From Methanosaeta sp. PtaU1.Bin060 (GTDB lineage Archaea > Halobacteriota > Methanosarcinia > Methanotrichales > Methanotrichaceae), in assembly GCA_002067365.1 (NCBI GenBank), contig MVRK01000115.1:1-64000 (forward strand): a stretch of DNA of 64,000 nt, in the 5' to 3' direction. This document shows positions 36,776 through 46,844 of this stretch, in pieces. Below the pieces are notes generated by a model. The model worked only from the letters and a program-made list of their open reading frames with translations. It was not told the origin of the DNA and did no database searches. The position numbers and the translations under genes were made by a program. Every line of letters starts with the position of its first letter. The stretch's first letter is position 1.

Positions 36776-38166
36776 GCCTCTCCTCCAAGTCCAAACTCAC
36801 GATGCAGCTCCTGCACAGCCCTCTCTGCGTCCTTGGCCGCCACGACGAAGGAGATATTATGTTGGCTTGATCCCTGGCTGATCATCATCACATTGATCCT
36901 GGAAGAGCCCATGGCCTTGAAGACGCGCGCAGCGACGCCTGGCGTCCCAGCCATGCCAGCGCCGACGACGGCCACGGCGCAGACGTTGAGATCATGCGAG
37001 ATATCTTTGACGAGGTCGCGCGGGAACTCGGCCCGCAGGGCATCCTCTGCCTTCTCCATCTGACGCTCCTCGATGACCATGGAGATGTTCGCCTCTGAGG
37101 AGCCCTGGCTGATCATGATGATATTGATTCCGGCCCTCGCGAGAGCTGTGAATGCGCGCGCAGCCACGCCCAGTGTCCCTATCATTCCAGCCCCCGAGAT
37201 GTTCAGCAGTGCGACGTTCTTGTGAAGCGTGACAGCCTTGATCACATCCACCTTCTGAACGTCATCGTGAACTATCTGGGTTCCGGGGCTCTCGGGATCG
37301 AAGGTGCACTTGACGCGAACAGGTATGCCTTTGCGAATGGCAGGCTCTATCGCCCTTGGGTGCAGGACCTTGGCCCCGAAATAGGAGAGCTCCATCGCCT
37401 CCCTGTAGGATATCGATGGGATCGATTTCGCCTCAGGAACTATCTTCGGATCTGTGGTCAATACCCCCGATGTCTCCTTCCAGAACCAGATCTCGTCGGC
37501 GTCTATCGCCGCCCCGATGAGCGAGGCTGAGAGGTCAGAGCCACCGCGGCCCAATGTGGTGATTGTCCCCTTCTCATCCTTGGCTATGAAGCCTGTGACC
37601 ACGGGGACGCCCTGCAGGGGCAGCAGCCTCTGGGGAATCAGGTGGTAGGTCTTTTCGAGAGGACGCGAGTCGCCATACTCGCTGTCGGTGATTATTCCTG
37701 CCTCGGCACCTGTGAATGCCCGGGACGGCACGCCCATGTCCCTGAGCACTCCCGCCAGTATCGGCGCTGCAAGCTGCTCGCCGTAGCTTGATATGTAGTC
37801 AAGCGAGCGCGGGGTCAGCTCTCCCAGGTAGCAGATGCCGATGTATGCCTTTTCCAGCTCCGAGAGCTTTTGGTCCAGTGTTTCCTGGACCTCCCTGGCT
37901 ATTCCCTGGTCCTTTATGGCATCCGCCACGGCCTGATGGTGTCTGTCTGTAAGCTTCTCTATGAAATCAATGACATCTGAGACATTCCCCTCATTCGCTG
38001 CCTTCCTGGCAGCAAAGAGCAGGTCGTCTGTCACTCCCTGAAGGGCAGATGTGACTATGACTATCTCGTTATCGCTGTTGAAGTGTTTTACCAGGTCACC
38101 AACGTGTCTGAGCCGTTTTCCATCGGCCACAGAAACGCCGCCAAACTTCATTATCAAGCGCGCCAT
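36772..38166 (-). CDS. Aspartate kinase
   Basis: 464 aa. Nucleotide site KFGGVSVADGKRL; TLGRGGSDLSASLIGAAI; two C-terminal ACT domains (about 310-460, GTLGVAARAFTALARAGINIIMISQGSSEANIS and GTPGVAARVFKAMGSSRINVMMISQGSSQHNIS). It phosphorylates aspartate for lysine, threonine and methionine synthesis and is probably feedback-regulated through the ACT domains. Upstream is the divergent EF-2 promoter region. Confidence 0.95.
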   Translation of the reverse strand: MARLIMKFGGVSVADGKRLRHVGDLVKHFNSDNEIVIVTSALQGVTDDLLFAARKAANEGNVSDVIDFIEKLTDRHHQAVADAIKDQGIAREVQETLDQKLSELEKAYIGICYLGELTPRSLDYISSYGEQLAAPILAGVLRDMGVPSRAFTGAEAGIITDSEYGDSRPLEKTYHLIPQRLLPLQGVPVVTGFIAKDEKGTITTLGRGGSDLSASLIGAAIDADEIWFWKETSGVLTTDPKIVPEAKSIPSISYREAMELSYFGAKVLHPRAIEPAIRKGIPVRVKCTFDPESPGTQIVHDDVQKVDVIKAVTLHKNVALLNISGAGMIGTLGVAARAFTALARAGINIIMISQGSSEANISMVIEERQMEKAEDALRAEFPRDLVKDISHDLNVCAVAVVGAGMAGTPGVAARVFKAMGSSRINVMMISQGSSQHNISFVVAAKDAERAVQELHREFGLGGEA

Positions 38167-38411
38167 CGTGAAAACCTTGGTGGCAAAGCTATTCTCCCAG
38201 CGATTTAAGCTTTACCTACAATATTATAATTTAACCTCGAATCATTGACTGCCCTCGTCTCGTGGTGATCCTCTGAAAATGCTCTCGGGCAGAGCATAGG
38301 ATTAAAAATAAAAACCGGCTGAGATGGCCTAAGCCTTAAATAGATTGAGTTCTAGGAGATTCGGGTCCTACTCTGGATTATAGCTTTATCTCAAACTTCG
38401 CGAGGCATATT

Positions 38412-40607
38412 ATGGGCAAGAGGAAGAAGATAGCAGAACGCGTCATAACCCTGATGGACAAGCCTGAGAAGATCAGGAACATCGGAATCGTGGCGCACAT
38501 CGATCACGGCAAGACAACCCTTTCTGATAACCTGTTAGGTGGCGCGGGCATGATCTCCATGGACCTGGCTGGAAAGCAGCTCTTCATGGACTTCGATCCC
38601 CTGGAGCAGGCGCGAGGCATCACCATAGATGCGGCCAATGTATCCATGGTCCACGAGGTGAACGGAGAGGAGTATCTGATCAACATGATCGATACCCCCG
38701 GGCACGTTGACTTCGGCGGCGACGTCACCAGGGCCATGCGTGCCGTGGACGGAGCAGTAGTTGTGGTGGATGCTGTCGAGGGGGCCATGCCCCAGACGGA
38801 GACTGTTCTGCGCCAGGCGCTGCGAGAGGGCGTGCGGCCAGTCCTTTTCGTCAACAAGGTTGACCGCATGATCAATGAGCTGAAGGTCGAGAAGAAGGAC
38901 ATGGCGGCACGTCTGGGAAAAGTCATCGACAACATCAACAAGCTCATTCGCGGGATGAACGAGGAGAAGTACAAGGCAGGCTGGCGCGTGGATGCCTCCA
39001 ATGGCACTGTCGCCTTCGGTTCAGCCCTTTACAACTGGGCGATAAGCGTGCCCCAGATGAAGAAGACGGGCATCGGCTTCGATCAGGTCTTCGATTACTG
39101 CAGGGCAGGAAAGATGAAGGAGCTGGCCGAGAAGGTCCCGCTCTACAGGGCGGTCAACGATATGGTGGTCAAGTTCCTGCCAAGCCCCATCGAGGCCCAG
39201 AGGGAGAGGGTCAAGGTCATCTGGCATGGCGACTGGAATAGCAGTGTGGGAAAGGCCATGGCCGCCTGCGATCCGAACGGCCCCGTCGCCTTCATGATCA
39301 CCAAGGTGAAGGTCGATCCGCATGCAGGCGAGGTGGCTACTGGCAGGCTCTTCTCAGGAACACTCACGCGCGGCATGGAGCTGTACATCTCTGGCATCAT
39401 TAACACCAACCGCATTCAGCAGACGGGCATCGTCATGGGCGCTGAGAGGGTCGAGGTCGAGTCCATCCCCGCCGGAAACATCGCCGCGGTCACTGGCCTT
39501 CGGGATGCGATCGTGGGTTCCACTGTCTCATCCGAGGAGGGCATGACCACCTTCGAGCAGATCAAGCATGTCTCAGAGCCGGTCATGACTGTGGCTGTGG
39601 AGGCCAAGAACACCCGCGATCTGCCGAAGGTCGTGGAGGTTCTGCGGCAGGTTGCCAAGGAGGACCCGACACTGCAGGTCACCATCAACGAGGAGACAGG
39701 CGAGCACCTCATGGCAGGCATGGGCGAGCTGCACTTAGATGTGACAATTACGCGGCTCCAGCGCGACCGCGGCGTGGAACTGAAGACATCGCCCCCGATT
39801 GTTGTGTACCGTGAGTCCATTGCCGGGCGGGCGGGTCCCGTCGAAGGAAAGTCGCCCAACCACCACAACCGCTTCTACATCGAGTTCGAGCCTCTGGAGC
39901 AGGGAGTGATCGATGCCCTGAAAGAGGGCAAGATCAGCATGAAGATGGAGGAGATCGAGCGCAGGAAGCTCCTCATCGAGAGAGGCATGGACAAGGAAGA
40001 GGCCAGGAACATCACAGGCTACTATGGAACAAATGTCCTGCTCAATATGACCAAGGGCATTCAGTACCTCAAGGAGACTATGGAGCTTATCCTGGAGGGC
40101 TTCGAAGAGGCCCTGAAGAACGGCCCCATATCGAGAGAGCCTGCCCAGGGGATCAAGGCGAAGCTAGTGGATGTCAAGCTGCACGAGGATGCTGTACACC
40201 GCGGCCCGGCCCAGGTGATTCCTGCGGTTCGTCAGGCTGTTCAGGCGGGTATCCTCATGGCCGATCCCGTTTTGCTTGAGCCCTTCCAGAATGTCTATAT
40301 ACAGGTGCCTCAGGATCAAATGGGTGGTGCGATGTCGGAGATCCAGGGACGCAGAGGAGTTATTCTGAGCATGGACAGCGAGGGCGACATGATCATACTC
40401 AAGTCCAAGATGCCTGTGGCTCAGATGTTCGGGTTTGCAGGAGCCATCAGATCGGCCACAGAGGGACGGGCTCTCTGGTCCTCGGAGTTCGCAGGCTTCG
40501 AGCCGCTTCCAGCCAACCTGTTGCTTGAGACAGTCAAGCAGATCAGGACAAGGAAGGGCCTGAAGCCGGAGATGCCCAAGCCAAGCGATTACCTGAAGGT
40601 CGTCTGA
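38412..40607 (+). CDS. fusA: Translation elongation factor 2
   Basis: 731 aa. G1 AHIDHGKT (28-35), DTPGHVDF and NKVD GTPase motifs; the [15 protein letters not shown] loop includes His596, the diphthamide site. It drives translocation on the ribosome. TATA-like CTTAAATAG lies about 75 bp upstream. The usual archaeal rps12-rps7 genes are not upstream; aspartate kinase is, on the opposite strand. Confidence 0.97.
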   Translation: MGKRKKIAERVITLMDKPEKIRNIGIVAHIDHGKTTLSDNLLGGAGMISMDLAGKQLFMDFDPLEQARGITIDAANVSMVHEVNGEEYLINMIDTPGHVDFGGDVTRAMRAVDGAVVVVDAVEGAMPQTETVLRQALREGVRPVLFVNKVDRMINELKVEKKDMAARLGKVIDNINKLIRGMNEEKYKAGWRVDASNGTVAFGSALYNWAISVPQMKKTGIGFDQVFDYCRAGKMKELAEKVPLYRAVNDMVVKFLPSPIEAQRERVKVIWHGDWNSSVGKAMAACDPNGPVAFMITKVKVDPHAGEVATGRLFSGTLTRGMELYISGIINTNRIQQTGIVMGAERVEVESIPAGNIAAVTGLRDAIVGSTVSSEEGMTTFEQIKHVSEPVMTVAVEAKNTRDLPKVVEVLRQVAKEDPTLQVTINEETGEHLMAGMGELHLDVTITRLQRDRGVELKTSPPIVVYRESIAGRAGPVEGKSPNHHNRFYIEFEPLEQGVIDALKEGKISMKMEEIERRKLLIERGMDKEEARNITGYYGTNVLLNMTKGIQYLKETMELILEGFEEALKNGPISREPAQGIKAKLVDVKLHEDAVHRGPAQVIPAVRQAVQAGILMADPVLLEPFQNVYIQVPQDQMGGAMSEIQGRRGVILSMDSEGDMIILKSKMPVAQMFGFAGAIRSATEGRALWSSEFAGFEPLPANLLLETVKQIRTRKGLKPEMPKPSDYLKVV

Positions 40608-40686
40608 AGAGCGGCCTTCGAAAAGATTTAAACACAAGGCAGAGAAATAGAGAAATATGCATAGTTCCAATTGGAGGAGATAAGTC

Positions 40687-41961
40687 ATGGCAGAGCAAAA
40701 GCCACACCTCAATCTAGCATTTATTGGACATGTCGATCACGGAAAGTCGACTACAGTAGGCAGATTGATGTATGAGACGGGGGCTGTGGACCCCCACATC
40801 ATTGATGAGTATAAGAAAGAAGCATCCGCGAAGGGCAAGGCCACCTTCGAGTTCGCCTGGGTCATGGACAGCCTGAAGGAGGAGCGCGAGAGGGGCGTCA
40901 CCATCGATATCGCTCATCAGCGCTTCGATACGTCCAAATACTACTTCACAGTAGTGGACTGCCCCGGCCACAGGGACTTCGTGAAGAACATGATCACTGG
41001 AGCGAGCCAGGCAGATGCTGCTGTGCTCGTGGTCGCAGTGCCAGACGGCGTCATGGCCCAGACGAAGGAGCATGTCTTCCTTTCGAGAACCTTGGGCGTC
41101 AACCAGCTCATTGTGGCCATGAACAAGATCGATGCCACCAAGCCGCCATATGACGAGAAGAGGTTCAACGAGGTCAAGGATGAGGTAGGCAAGCTGCTGC
41201 GTATGGTCGGCTACAAGCTGGAGGACATACCCTTCATACCAATCTCCGGCCTGATGGGTGACAACCTGGCCAAGCCGAGCGAACACACGAAGTGGTACAA
41301 GGGTCCGACATTGCTGGATGCCCTGAATAACCTCAAGGTGCCTCAGAAGCCGACGAATCTGCCGCTGCGCGTGCCTGTGCAGGATGTTTATACAATCTCT
41401 GGCGTAGGCACAGTGCCTGTCGGGCGTGTGGAAACAGGCGTCATGAAGAAGAACGATAAGATCATCTTCGAGCCGGCCAACGTCTCAGGTGAGGTCAAGT
41501 CCATTGAGATGCACCACGAAGAGGTCCCCGAAGCCTATCCGGGAGACAACATCGGATGGAATGTGCGTGGCGTCTCAAAGAAGGACATCCGTCGCGGCGA
41601 CGTCTGTGGACATGTGGACAAGGCCCCGACTGTCGCCAAGGAGTTCAAGGCGCAGATCGTCGTTCTGCAGCATCCGAGCGCTATTTCCGCAGGATACACG
41701 CCCGTCTTCCACTGCCATACAGCTCAGATCGCCTGCACCATCACCCAGATCCTGGCCAAGCTCGACCCGCGCTCCGGTACAGTGAAGGAGGAGAACCCGG
41801 CCTTCATCAAGGCAGGAGATGCAGCCATCGTCATGGTCACGCCCTCGAAGCCCATGGTCATCGAGCCGGTGAAGGAGATCCCACAGATGGGCAGATTCGC
41901 CATCCGAGACATGGGCACAACCGTTGCGGCGGGCATGTGCATGACTGTGACTCCCCGCTAA
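40687..41961 (+). CDS. tuf: Translation elongation factor 1-alpha
   Basis: 424 aa. GHVDHGKST (14-22), [20 protein letters not shown] and NKID GTPase motifs, then the tRNA-binding beta-barrel domains ([26 protein letters not shown]). It delivers aminoacyl-tRNA to the ribosome. GGAGGAGAT stands ahead of the start and a TATA-like ATTTAAAC is about 60 bp upstream, so it has its own promoter as well as read-through from fusA. Confidence 0.97.
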   Translation: MAEQKPHLNLAFIGHVDHGKSTTVGRLMYETGAVDPHIIDEYKKEASAKGKATFEFAWVMDSLKEERERGVTIDIAHQRFDTSKYYFTVVDCPGHRDFVKNMITGASQADAAVLVVAVPDGVMAQTKEHVFLSRTLGVNQLIVAMNKIDATKPPYDEKRFNEVKDEVGKLLRMVGYKLEDIPFIPISGLMGDNLAKPSEHTKWYKGPTLLDALNNLKVPQKPTNLPLRVPVQDVYTISGVGTVPVGRVETGVMKKNDKIIFEPANVSGEVKSIEMHHEEVPEAYPGDNIGWNVRGVSKKDIRRGDVCGHVDKAPTVAKEFKAQIVVLQHPSAISAGYTPVFHCHTAQIACTITQILAKLDPRSGTVKEENPAFIKAGDAAIVMVTPSKPMVIEPVKEIPQMGRFAIRDMGTTVAAGMCMTVTPR

Positions 41962-41984
41962 ACTAATTTTTTTGGTGTTCATAC

Positions 41985-42293
41985 ATGCAGAAGGCAAGAA
42001 TACGGCTCTCCGGAACGAACCCCTTGATGCTGGATGATATCTGCAATCAGGTCAAGGGAATCGCCCAGAGAACGGGTGTGCATATGGCAGGACCCATTCC
42101 CCTGCCCACGAAGAAAATGGTCGTTCCGTGCAGGAAGAGCCCTGACGGCGAGGGATCGGCTACCTGGGATCACTGGCAGATGAGGGTGCACAAAAGGCTC
42201 ATAGATCTGGATGCGGACGAAAGAGCGCTGCGGCAGCTCATGAGGATCCAGGTCCCCAAGAACGTAAACATCGAGATCGTGCTGGAAAGCTAG
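41985..42293 (+). CDS. rpsJ: Small ribosomal subunit protein uS10
   Basis: 102 aa. [30 protein letters not shown] and [24 protein letters not shown] are S10 signatures. Only 23 bp follow the tuf stop, so the gene is in the tuf operon as in other archaea. Confidence 0.96.
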   Translation: MQKARIRLSGTNPLMLDDICNQVKGIAQRTGVHMAGPIPLPTKKMVVPCRKSPDGEGSATWDHWQMRVHKRLIDLDADERALRQLMRIQVPKNVNIEIVLES

Positions 42294-42321
42294 ATCTGAA
42301 ATTCAGGGTTTTTAGGTAAAA

Positions 42322-42347
42322 GGGCTCCTTCCTCTGGAAGAAAGCCC
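42322..42347 (+). terminator. Hairpin after rpsJ
   Basis: GGGCTCCTTCC pairs with GGAAGAAAGCCC (one mismatch/bulge) around a TCT loop, about 30 bp after the rpsJ stop. Likely end of the translation-factor operon. The downstream sequence is not a clear U-run. Confidence 0.55.
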
Positions 42348-42422
42348 GCTGCCTATATATCCCATGATTTTGATTCTGATTCTCTAATTCCCGAGCCGTC
42401 CAGCCGCGGGAGCTTGATACGT

Positions 42423-42496
42423 GGACTCGTAGTATAGCCAGGATAGAATAGAGGCCTCCGGAGCCTCGGGCCCGGGTTCGAATCCCGGCGGGTCCG
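42423..42496 (+). tRNA. tRNA-Arg (anticodon CCG)
   Basis: 74 nt, no intron. Acceptor GGACTCG/CGGGTCC, discriminator G; anticodon stem GAGGC/GCCTC around loop CTCCGGA, giving CCG at positions 34-36; T arm CCGGG-TTCGAAT-CCCGG. Invariant A14, G18G19 and A21 are present. The D stem is weak: G10-U25 and U13-G22 wobbles and an A12-A23 mismatch. CCA is not encoded. Confidence 0.92.
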
Positions 42497-42616
42497 CTAC
42501 TTCCTTTTGTTTGACCTGCTGCAAGATCAATTGCAGTAAGGGCTTCATGTAAGGGAATGTCAACATCAAAAAAACCTTTTTATACTTTGAGGTAGCGATA
42601 AATATGGGGTTTTGTT

Positions 42617-42913
42617 ATGAAGGCATTGGAGATCATCCTAATCCTTTCGATCTTCGGAGTGATCTGCTCCGTGAGCGCTGCCCAGCCATCTGGAGATGAT
42701 GATTCAAGTTCTTGGGGAGTCATGCATAAATCGTCCTATCATCCGTCGAACCACGACTGGCTCTCCACTGGATCCTACTGGCACCCCTATTACAATTACA
42801 GATACTATTACTATCCATACTACTCCTATTACTACCCCTACTATTACTCGTATTACTATCCATACAGCTATTACTACGGGTATCCCAGGTACTGGTACGG
42901 ATGGGGCTATTAA
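42617..42913 (+). CDS. Secreted tyrosine-rich protein
   Basis: 98 aa. Signal peptide MKALEIILILSIFGVICSVSAA; residues 35-98 carry almost all of the 28 tyrosines, in blocks such as YYYYP, YYYSYYYP and GYPRYWYGWGY. GGGG lies 9-12 bp before the start and a TATA-like TTTTTATAC is about 45 bp upstream. The Y/P/G/W-rich mature chain of about 76 residues resembles low-complexity extracellular matrix proteins. A cell-surface, sheath or electron-transfer role is a guess. Confidence 0.8.
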   Translation: MKALEIILILSIFGVICSVSAAQPSGDDDSSSWGVMHKSSYHPSNHDWLSTGSYWHPYYNYRYYYYPYYSYYYPYYYSYYYPYSYYYGYPRYWYGWGY

Positions 42914-43323
42914 GCCATAGCTCCTGAGAAAAATACCAATATTTTTTGAGGGCATTGGATCAGAGGGTCATCGCATTCTATGCTGAAGGCATTGGGATGA
43001 GTGATGTGCAATAGTTCAGAAATGAGATGAGTCTTTCTTTCAGAGCTTCTATGGGTGGTAATTTGGATGGAAGCCAAGGATAAGTGTGCGGGCTGATCCC
43101 CTTGAGGTGCATTTCGCGATGGATAACCACCGTCTACGATGAACGATGCAGTTGGCATGAAAGGGAGAAGGGATCGGGATGTGGGCATCCTCGATCGGAT
43201 AGCACTAGTAAAGCAAAGATCTACCAAAAGTGCTATATTCACGAGGTACCAACCAACACAGAAAATATCGTAGAGGATCGAGGAGGCGGAATTACGATTC
43301 AAGGAGGGGCTTTATGGATCGCA
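42914..43323. other. Intergenic region upstream of the 421-aa secreted protein gene
   Basis: Contains no convincing gene. A 130-codon minus frame (42910-43302) lacks a start signal and any domain. Two Shine-Dalgarno-like AGGAGG sequences are at about 43,280 and 43,302, leading to the irregular start described for the next gene. Confidence 0.45.
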
Positions 43324-44589
43324 GTGATATTGATGCTCTCCTCGATGGTTGGCATTTCCCTGGGAAAAACCGGCTACACTGTGGATGTTTCCGTCGGCGG
43401 AACCGCATGGCAGATAAGCCGCTTCGCGGAGAATATGAGTTTCAATAATTATGAGAACATCAGTGGTGCAGGTAATTTTTCTAGATACAATCATGTGAAT
43501 GGCATTTCGGATTTCGGTTTTACAGAAAAATCCTCTGTGGTTCGGGGAGGTGATCTATCCCTCGATCAACGCACGCGCTTCTTCAGCCGAGAAGGGCCTG
43601 TGGCCGTCAGCTATGCGCTCAGTAGTGTTGCAAGCGGAACGACATCAAATCTCACCGAGTCGGCGAAGGTGACTATTGATGAGGTATGGCCTTTCTATTT
43701 CGTCAATTACAAAAAGCTCCATTATGTAGGGCATGGGATAAGGAATCCCATAAGAAATTCGGAAGTTTATGATAATAACGGAAATGTCATCACGACATCA
43801 TCTGATTCGTACAGCCTGCAGAAGGAGAGCGTTTATTCTTCATACAATAATAGAACACTGATCACCACCACTGTTTATCCCTATTCCGTGGTGGTCGATA
43901 GGGCATCCAACAAATCATCCTCATATGTTTTGACGCTGAAATCCATTGGAAGCCTCTCAAGCCTCGATGTGATCGAGGGAAGGCCCTCAGACGAGTCTGG
44001 AAATAAGCTCACTGATGAAGCTGCAGCTCGAATAACGCAGGATTACAGAGGCCTCGTCAATATGAACTTGAAGATAGCCTCAAAGCAGAATGTGCCAGTG
44101 AGCAGATATGTGCCTGTATCCGACGAAGATGGTGCATATGTATCCTATTTCAATACAGCCGACAGCTTCGCCGATTACCTGCCCTGTTGCATGGACGGCT
44201 ATTCGGGCCTGTCGAAATTTGACCGCGAGCACCTCAGTGCAGATTGCATCTTCGATTCCTATTCGGCCAATGTTGCAATCCCGCAGTCAAGCAGCACCGA
44301 ATCCCTTTCTGCTTCGAAGTCCCTGGCGGTCAGAGAGCCTGCAGTGGTCGCCGAAACAGATGCAGCATCCAGCATCCAGCAGAGAATGGCTGTGAAGCGG
44401 CCGAGCGAGACGAAGGCGAAGGCTGAGCAGGCCAATGAGACATCGAAAGTCGTGGCTCCGACGGTGAAGCCCGCCCTCAAGACAGTATCTCCGGCCCCAC
44501 GGGCTGCAGAAGAATCGCCCGTTTCAAATACGCCGCCTCCAGCCGGGCCGGGCGAGGACAGGTACTATGAGGAAATGCGGGCAGAATAG
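43324..44589 (+). CDS. Secreted protein of unknown function, irregular start
   Basis: About 421 aa from an in-frame GTG (43324). The hydrophobic leader VILMLSSMVGISLG is a signal peptide; residues 25-330 form a beta-rich domain with many NxS/T sites (YTVDVSVGGTAWQISRFAENMS...). The C-terminal 130 residues are Pro/Ala/Lys/Glu-rich linker ending EMRAE. The best start, AAGGAGG then ATG at 43314, is in another frame and stops after 44 codons; a single skipped base would join it to this frame. No known family. Confidence 0.7.
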   Translation: MILMLSSMVGISLGKTGYTVDVSVGGTAWQISRFAENMSFNNYENISGAGNFSRYNHVNGISDFGFTEKSSVVRGGDLSLDQRTRFFSREGPVAVSYALSSVASGTTSNLTESAKVTIDEVWPFYFVNYKKLHYVGHGIRNPIRNSEVYDNNGNVITTSSDSYSLQKESVYSSYNNRTLITTTVYPYSVVVDRASNKSSSYVLTLKSIGSLSSLDVIEGRPSDESGNKLTDEAAARITQDYRGLVNMNLKIASKQNVPVSRYVPVSDEDGAYVSYFNTADSFADYLPCCMDGYSGLSKFDREHLSADCIFDSYSANVAIPQSSSTESLSASKSLAVREPAVVAETDAASSIQQRMAVKRPSETKAKAEQANETSKVVAPTVKPALKTVSPAPRAAEESPVSNTPPPAGPGEDRYYEEMRAE

Positions 44590-44689
44590 AATGAGCTGAA
44601 AAGGCAGGGGCGGTGAGAAAACCCGCACTGCGTCTTTCAGGCCTGGAAAGGTCAAAACGCCGAAAAAGTCAGGGCTGGGAAGCGGGTCT

Positions 44690-45667
44690 TCAGTCCTTCA
44701 CCCCTTCCGTCGTCACCGTGAAGACCGCCTCGCCATCTGGCAGGTTCGGCGAGTCCACGAGCCTGGCTATCCTCTTTTCGCCCTTCGACTTTCTCAGGTA
44801 GAGGCGGAAGGTGGCAGTGTGGCCCAGGACATGCCCGCCCACGGGTTTCGTGGGATCGCCGAAGAATGTGTCAGGCTTGGCCATCACCTGGTTGGTGACG
44901 AGGATCAGGGCGTTGTTCAGGTCTGCGAAGCGCATTAAATCATGAAGATGCTTGTTCAGCTTCTGCTGGCGGTCGGCGAGCGTTCCGCGCCCCACGTACT
45001 CCGCCCTGAAGTGAGCCGTCACCGAGTCCACAATGAGCAGGCGCACCGGCTTTTCAGAGTCCTTGACCTTCTCCGCCAGATCCATGGCGCTCTCAGCCAG
45101 GAGGATCTGGTGATTGGAGTTAAAGGCCCTGGCAACGCTGATGTTCTTCAGGAACTCCTCGGGGTCCCATGTCTCGCCGTCTGGCCCTGGCGGAAGACCC
45201 CTGACCATCTGGGCGATGCGCTCAGGCCGGAAGGTGTTCTCCGTGTCGATGATGATCGCCGATCCGCCGAGGCCGCCCATCTCCTTTGGCAGTTGGGTGT
45301 TTATGGCGAGCTGGTGGGCGACCTGCGTCTTGCCCGAGCCGAACTCGCCATAGAGCTCCACTATGGCCTGCGTCTCCATCCCGCCGCCCAGCAGCTCGTC
45401 GAAGCTATGGCTCCCTGTTGTGACCTTGCCCACCTGTCTCCTGCGCTCCAGTATCCGATCCCCAGTCTCAAAGCCGCCGATCTCAGCCGCTTCCCTGGCA
45501 GCGGCTATGATCTTGGAGGCTGTCGCTTCGCCCACCTCGGCAGCCGCCACGAGCTCCCCGGGGGATGCCACTGCCACAGTCTCGACTGAGTTGAAGCCCG
45601 CATCGCGCAGCTTCTCCGCAGTCGCAGGGCCCACGCCCGGAAGGTCTTCCAGTAGTTTGATCGCCAT
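44690..45667 (-). CDS. radA: DNA repair and recombination protein RadA
   Basis: 325 aa. N-terminal helix-hairpin-helix [17 protein letters not shown] (9-25), Walker A GEFGSGKT (107-114), Walker B LLIVDSVT, and [22 protein letters not shown] near the C-terminus. The archaeal Rad51/RecA homologue that forms nucleoprotein filaments for strand exchange. The adjacent RPA gene makes functional sense. Confidence 0.97.
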   Translation of the reverse strand: MAIKLLEDLPGVGPATAEKLRDAGFNSVETVAVASPGELVAAAEVGEATASKIIAAAREAAEIGGFETGDRILERRRQVGKVTTGSHSFDELLGGGMETQAIVELYGEFGSGKTQVAHQLAINTQLPKEMGGLGGSAIIIDTENTFRPERIAQMVRGLPPGPDGETWDPEEFLKNISVARAFNSNHQILLAESAMDLAEKVKDSEKPVRLLIVDSVTAHFRAEYVGRGTLADRQQKLNKHLHDLMRFADLNNALILVTNQVMAKPDTFFGDPTKPVGGHVLGHTATFRLYLRKSKGEKRIARLVDSPNLPDGEAVFTVTTEGVKD

Positions 45668-45713
45668 CTTTAAAGTTCCTCAGAAGGTGATTATCATCCG
45701 CCCTTTAACTTAG

Positions 45714-46835
45714 TTACTCAGGCGGAGCGAAAGTGATCCTGGTTCGCCAGCCGCAGCTTATCTCCATCTCCTCATTCCAGCGCTTGACCTGGGCATCCAT
45801 CAGCTGAGCCCTCTGCCCGATGTCCAGGCCCTCCAGGAGCTGTACGTGATCTCCCCAGAGGGCAACCTTTACGCGGCCCGTGGCATCTGAGATGTAGATG
45901 TTCGCCACGCGCCCCTGGCGGCCGTCATCTCGCTGGAACTCCCGCACCTCACCGAGGCCCGTCACGAACCCCTCGACGCTGCAGATCATTCCGGCCTCAA
46001 GATCGGCAATGGGAATGATCTTCTCCCTGAAACTCACTGTCCTGCTGCTCTTTCTCACAACTGTGAAGCCACTCGTCTGGACCTCAACGCTTCCGTATCT
46101 CTCCCTCGATGAGCCGTTCATGATCTCCAGGGTCTCTCCCTCCACAAGATCCATCTTAGCCTGCTCATTCCAGAGAGTGAGCCTGATCTTGCCGGTCTCA
46201 TCGCCCAGGAGCACCGTCCTGACAAGCCCCTCAGACCCATCCTTTCGCGCAAACTCCCTGACGGTTCCCGGGTCCAGGACACGTGCCATGAGGTTCACCT
46301 CACTCATGTCCCTCTTTATCTCCGAGATCTTGTAGGGCTCTGTTCTCGGCCTTACGTCGGCATCCACCTCCTCGATGCTGCCTGTTCTGCCGAGATTCAC
46401 CTCAGTCCCTGCAAAGCCTTCCTTCGCGAGCCCTCTCACCTTGAGGCACAAATCGACCTTCAGCTCCCCTGACCTGATCGACTCAGTGGCTTCGTCCCAG
46501 AGGGCCACCCTTATCGTCCCAGTCTCATCTCCCAGAGTTAGGTTGGCCACATGACCAGGGCGGCCATCGGAGCGCTGGAACTCGCGGATCTCAGAGATGG
46601 CGATCAATCTTCCGATGAAGGTGACTGTTCCCATCTCGGGTCGTATGCTACCTATCTTGGTCAGGACCTCGGAAGCGCCGAGATCCCTCGCCACAAGCAT
46701 GGCCGCAGTTCTGCGATCGCAGAGGCCAGCCATGAGAACGACCTTCTCGTCCACACTGCCCTCAAACTGCTCAGCCGAGATCCTATCTGCAACCTGGGCG
46801 TAGATCTCCTCCAGTTCATCATCCATTCCAGTCAT
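45714..46835 (-). CDS. rpa: Replication protein A, three OB folds
   Basis: 373 aa single-stranded DNA-binding protein. Three repeats each show a strand pattern around a LGDETGTIR-type sequence: about 70-130 (FIGRLIAISEIREFQRSDG), 170-235 (LMARVLDPGTVREFARKDG) and 290-350 (VEGFVTGLGEVREFQRDDG). The C-terminus has only one Cys (CGWRTR), with no clear zinc finger. It coats ssDNA in replication and repair, consistent with radA next to it. Confidence 0.92.
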   Translation of the reverse strand: MTGMDDELEEIYAQVADRISAEQFEGSVDEKVVLMAGLCDRRTAAMLVARDLGASEVLTKIGSIRPEMGTVTFIGRLIAISEIREFQRSDGRPGHVANLTLGDETGTIRVALWDEATESIRSGELKVDLCLKVRGLAKEGFAGTEVNLGRTGSIEEVDADVRPRTEPYKISEIKRDMSEVNLMARVLDPGTVREFARKDGSEGLVRTVLLGDETGKIRLTLWNEQAKMDLVEGETLEIMNGSSRERYGSVEVQTSGFTVVRKSSRTVSFREKIIPIADLEAGMICSVEGFVTGLGEVREFQRDDGRQGRVANIYISDATGRVKVALWGDHVQLLEGLDIGQRAQLMDAQVKRWNEEMEISCGWRTRITFAPPE

Positions 46836-46844
46836 CCTTGAATC

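Noticed and set aside
42910-43302. 130-codon minus-strand frame
   Set aside because: No ribosome-binding site, no domain and odd composition.
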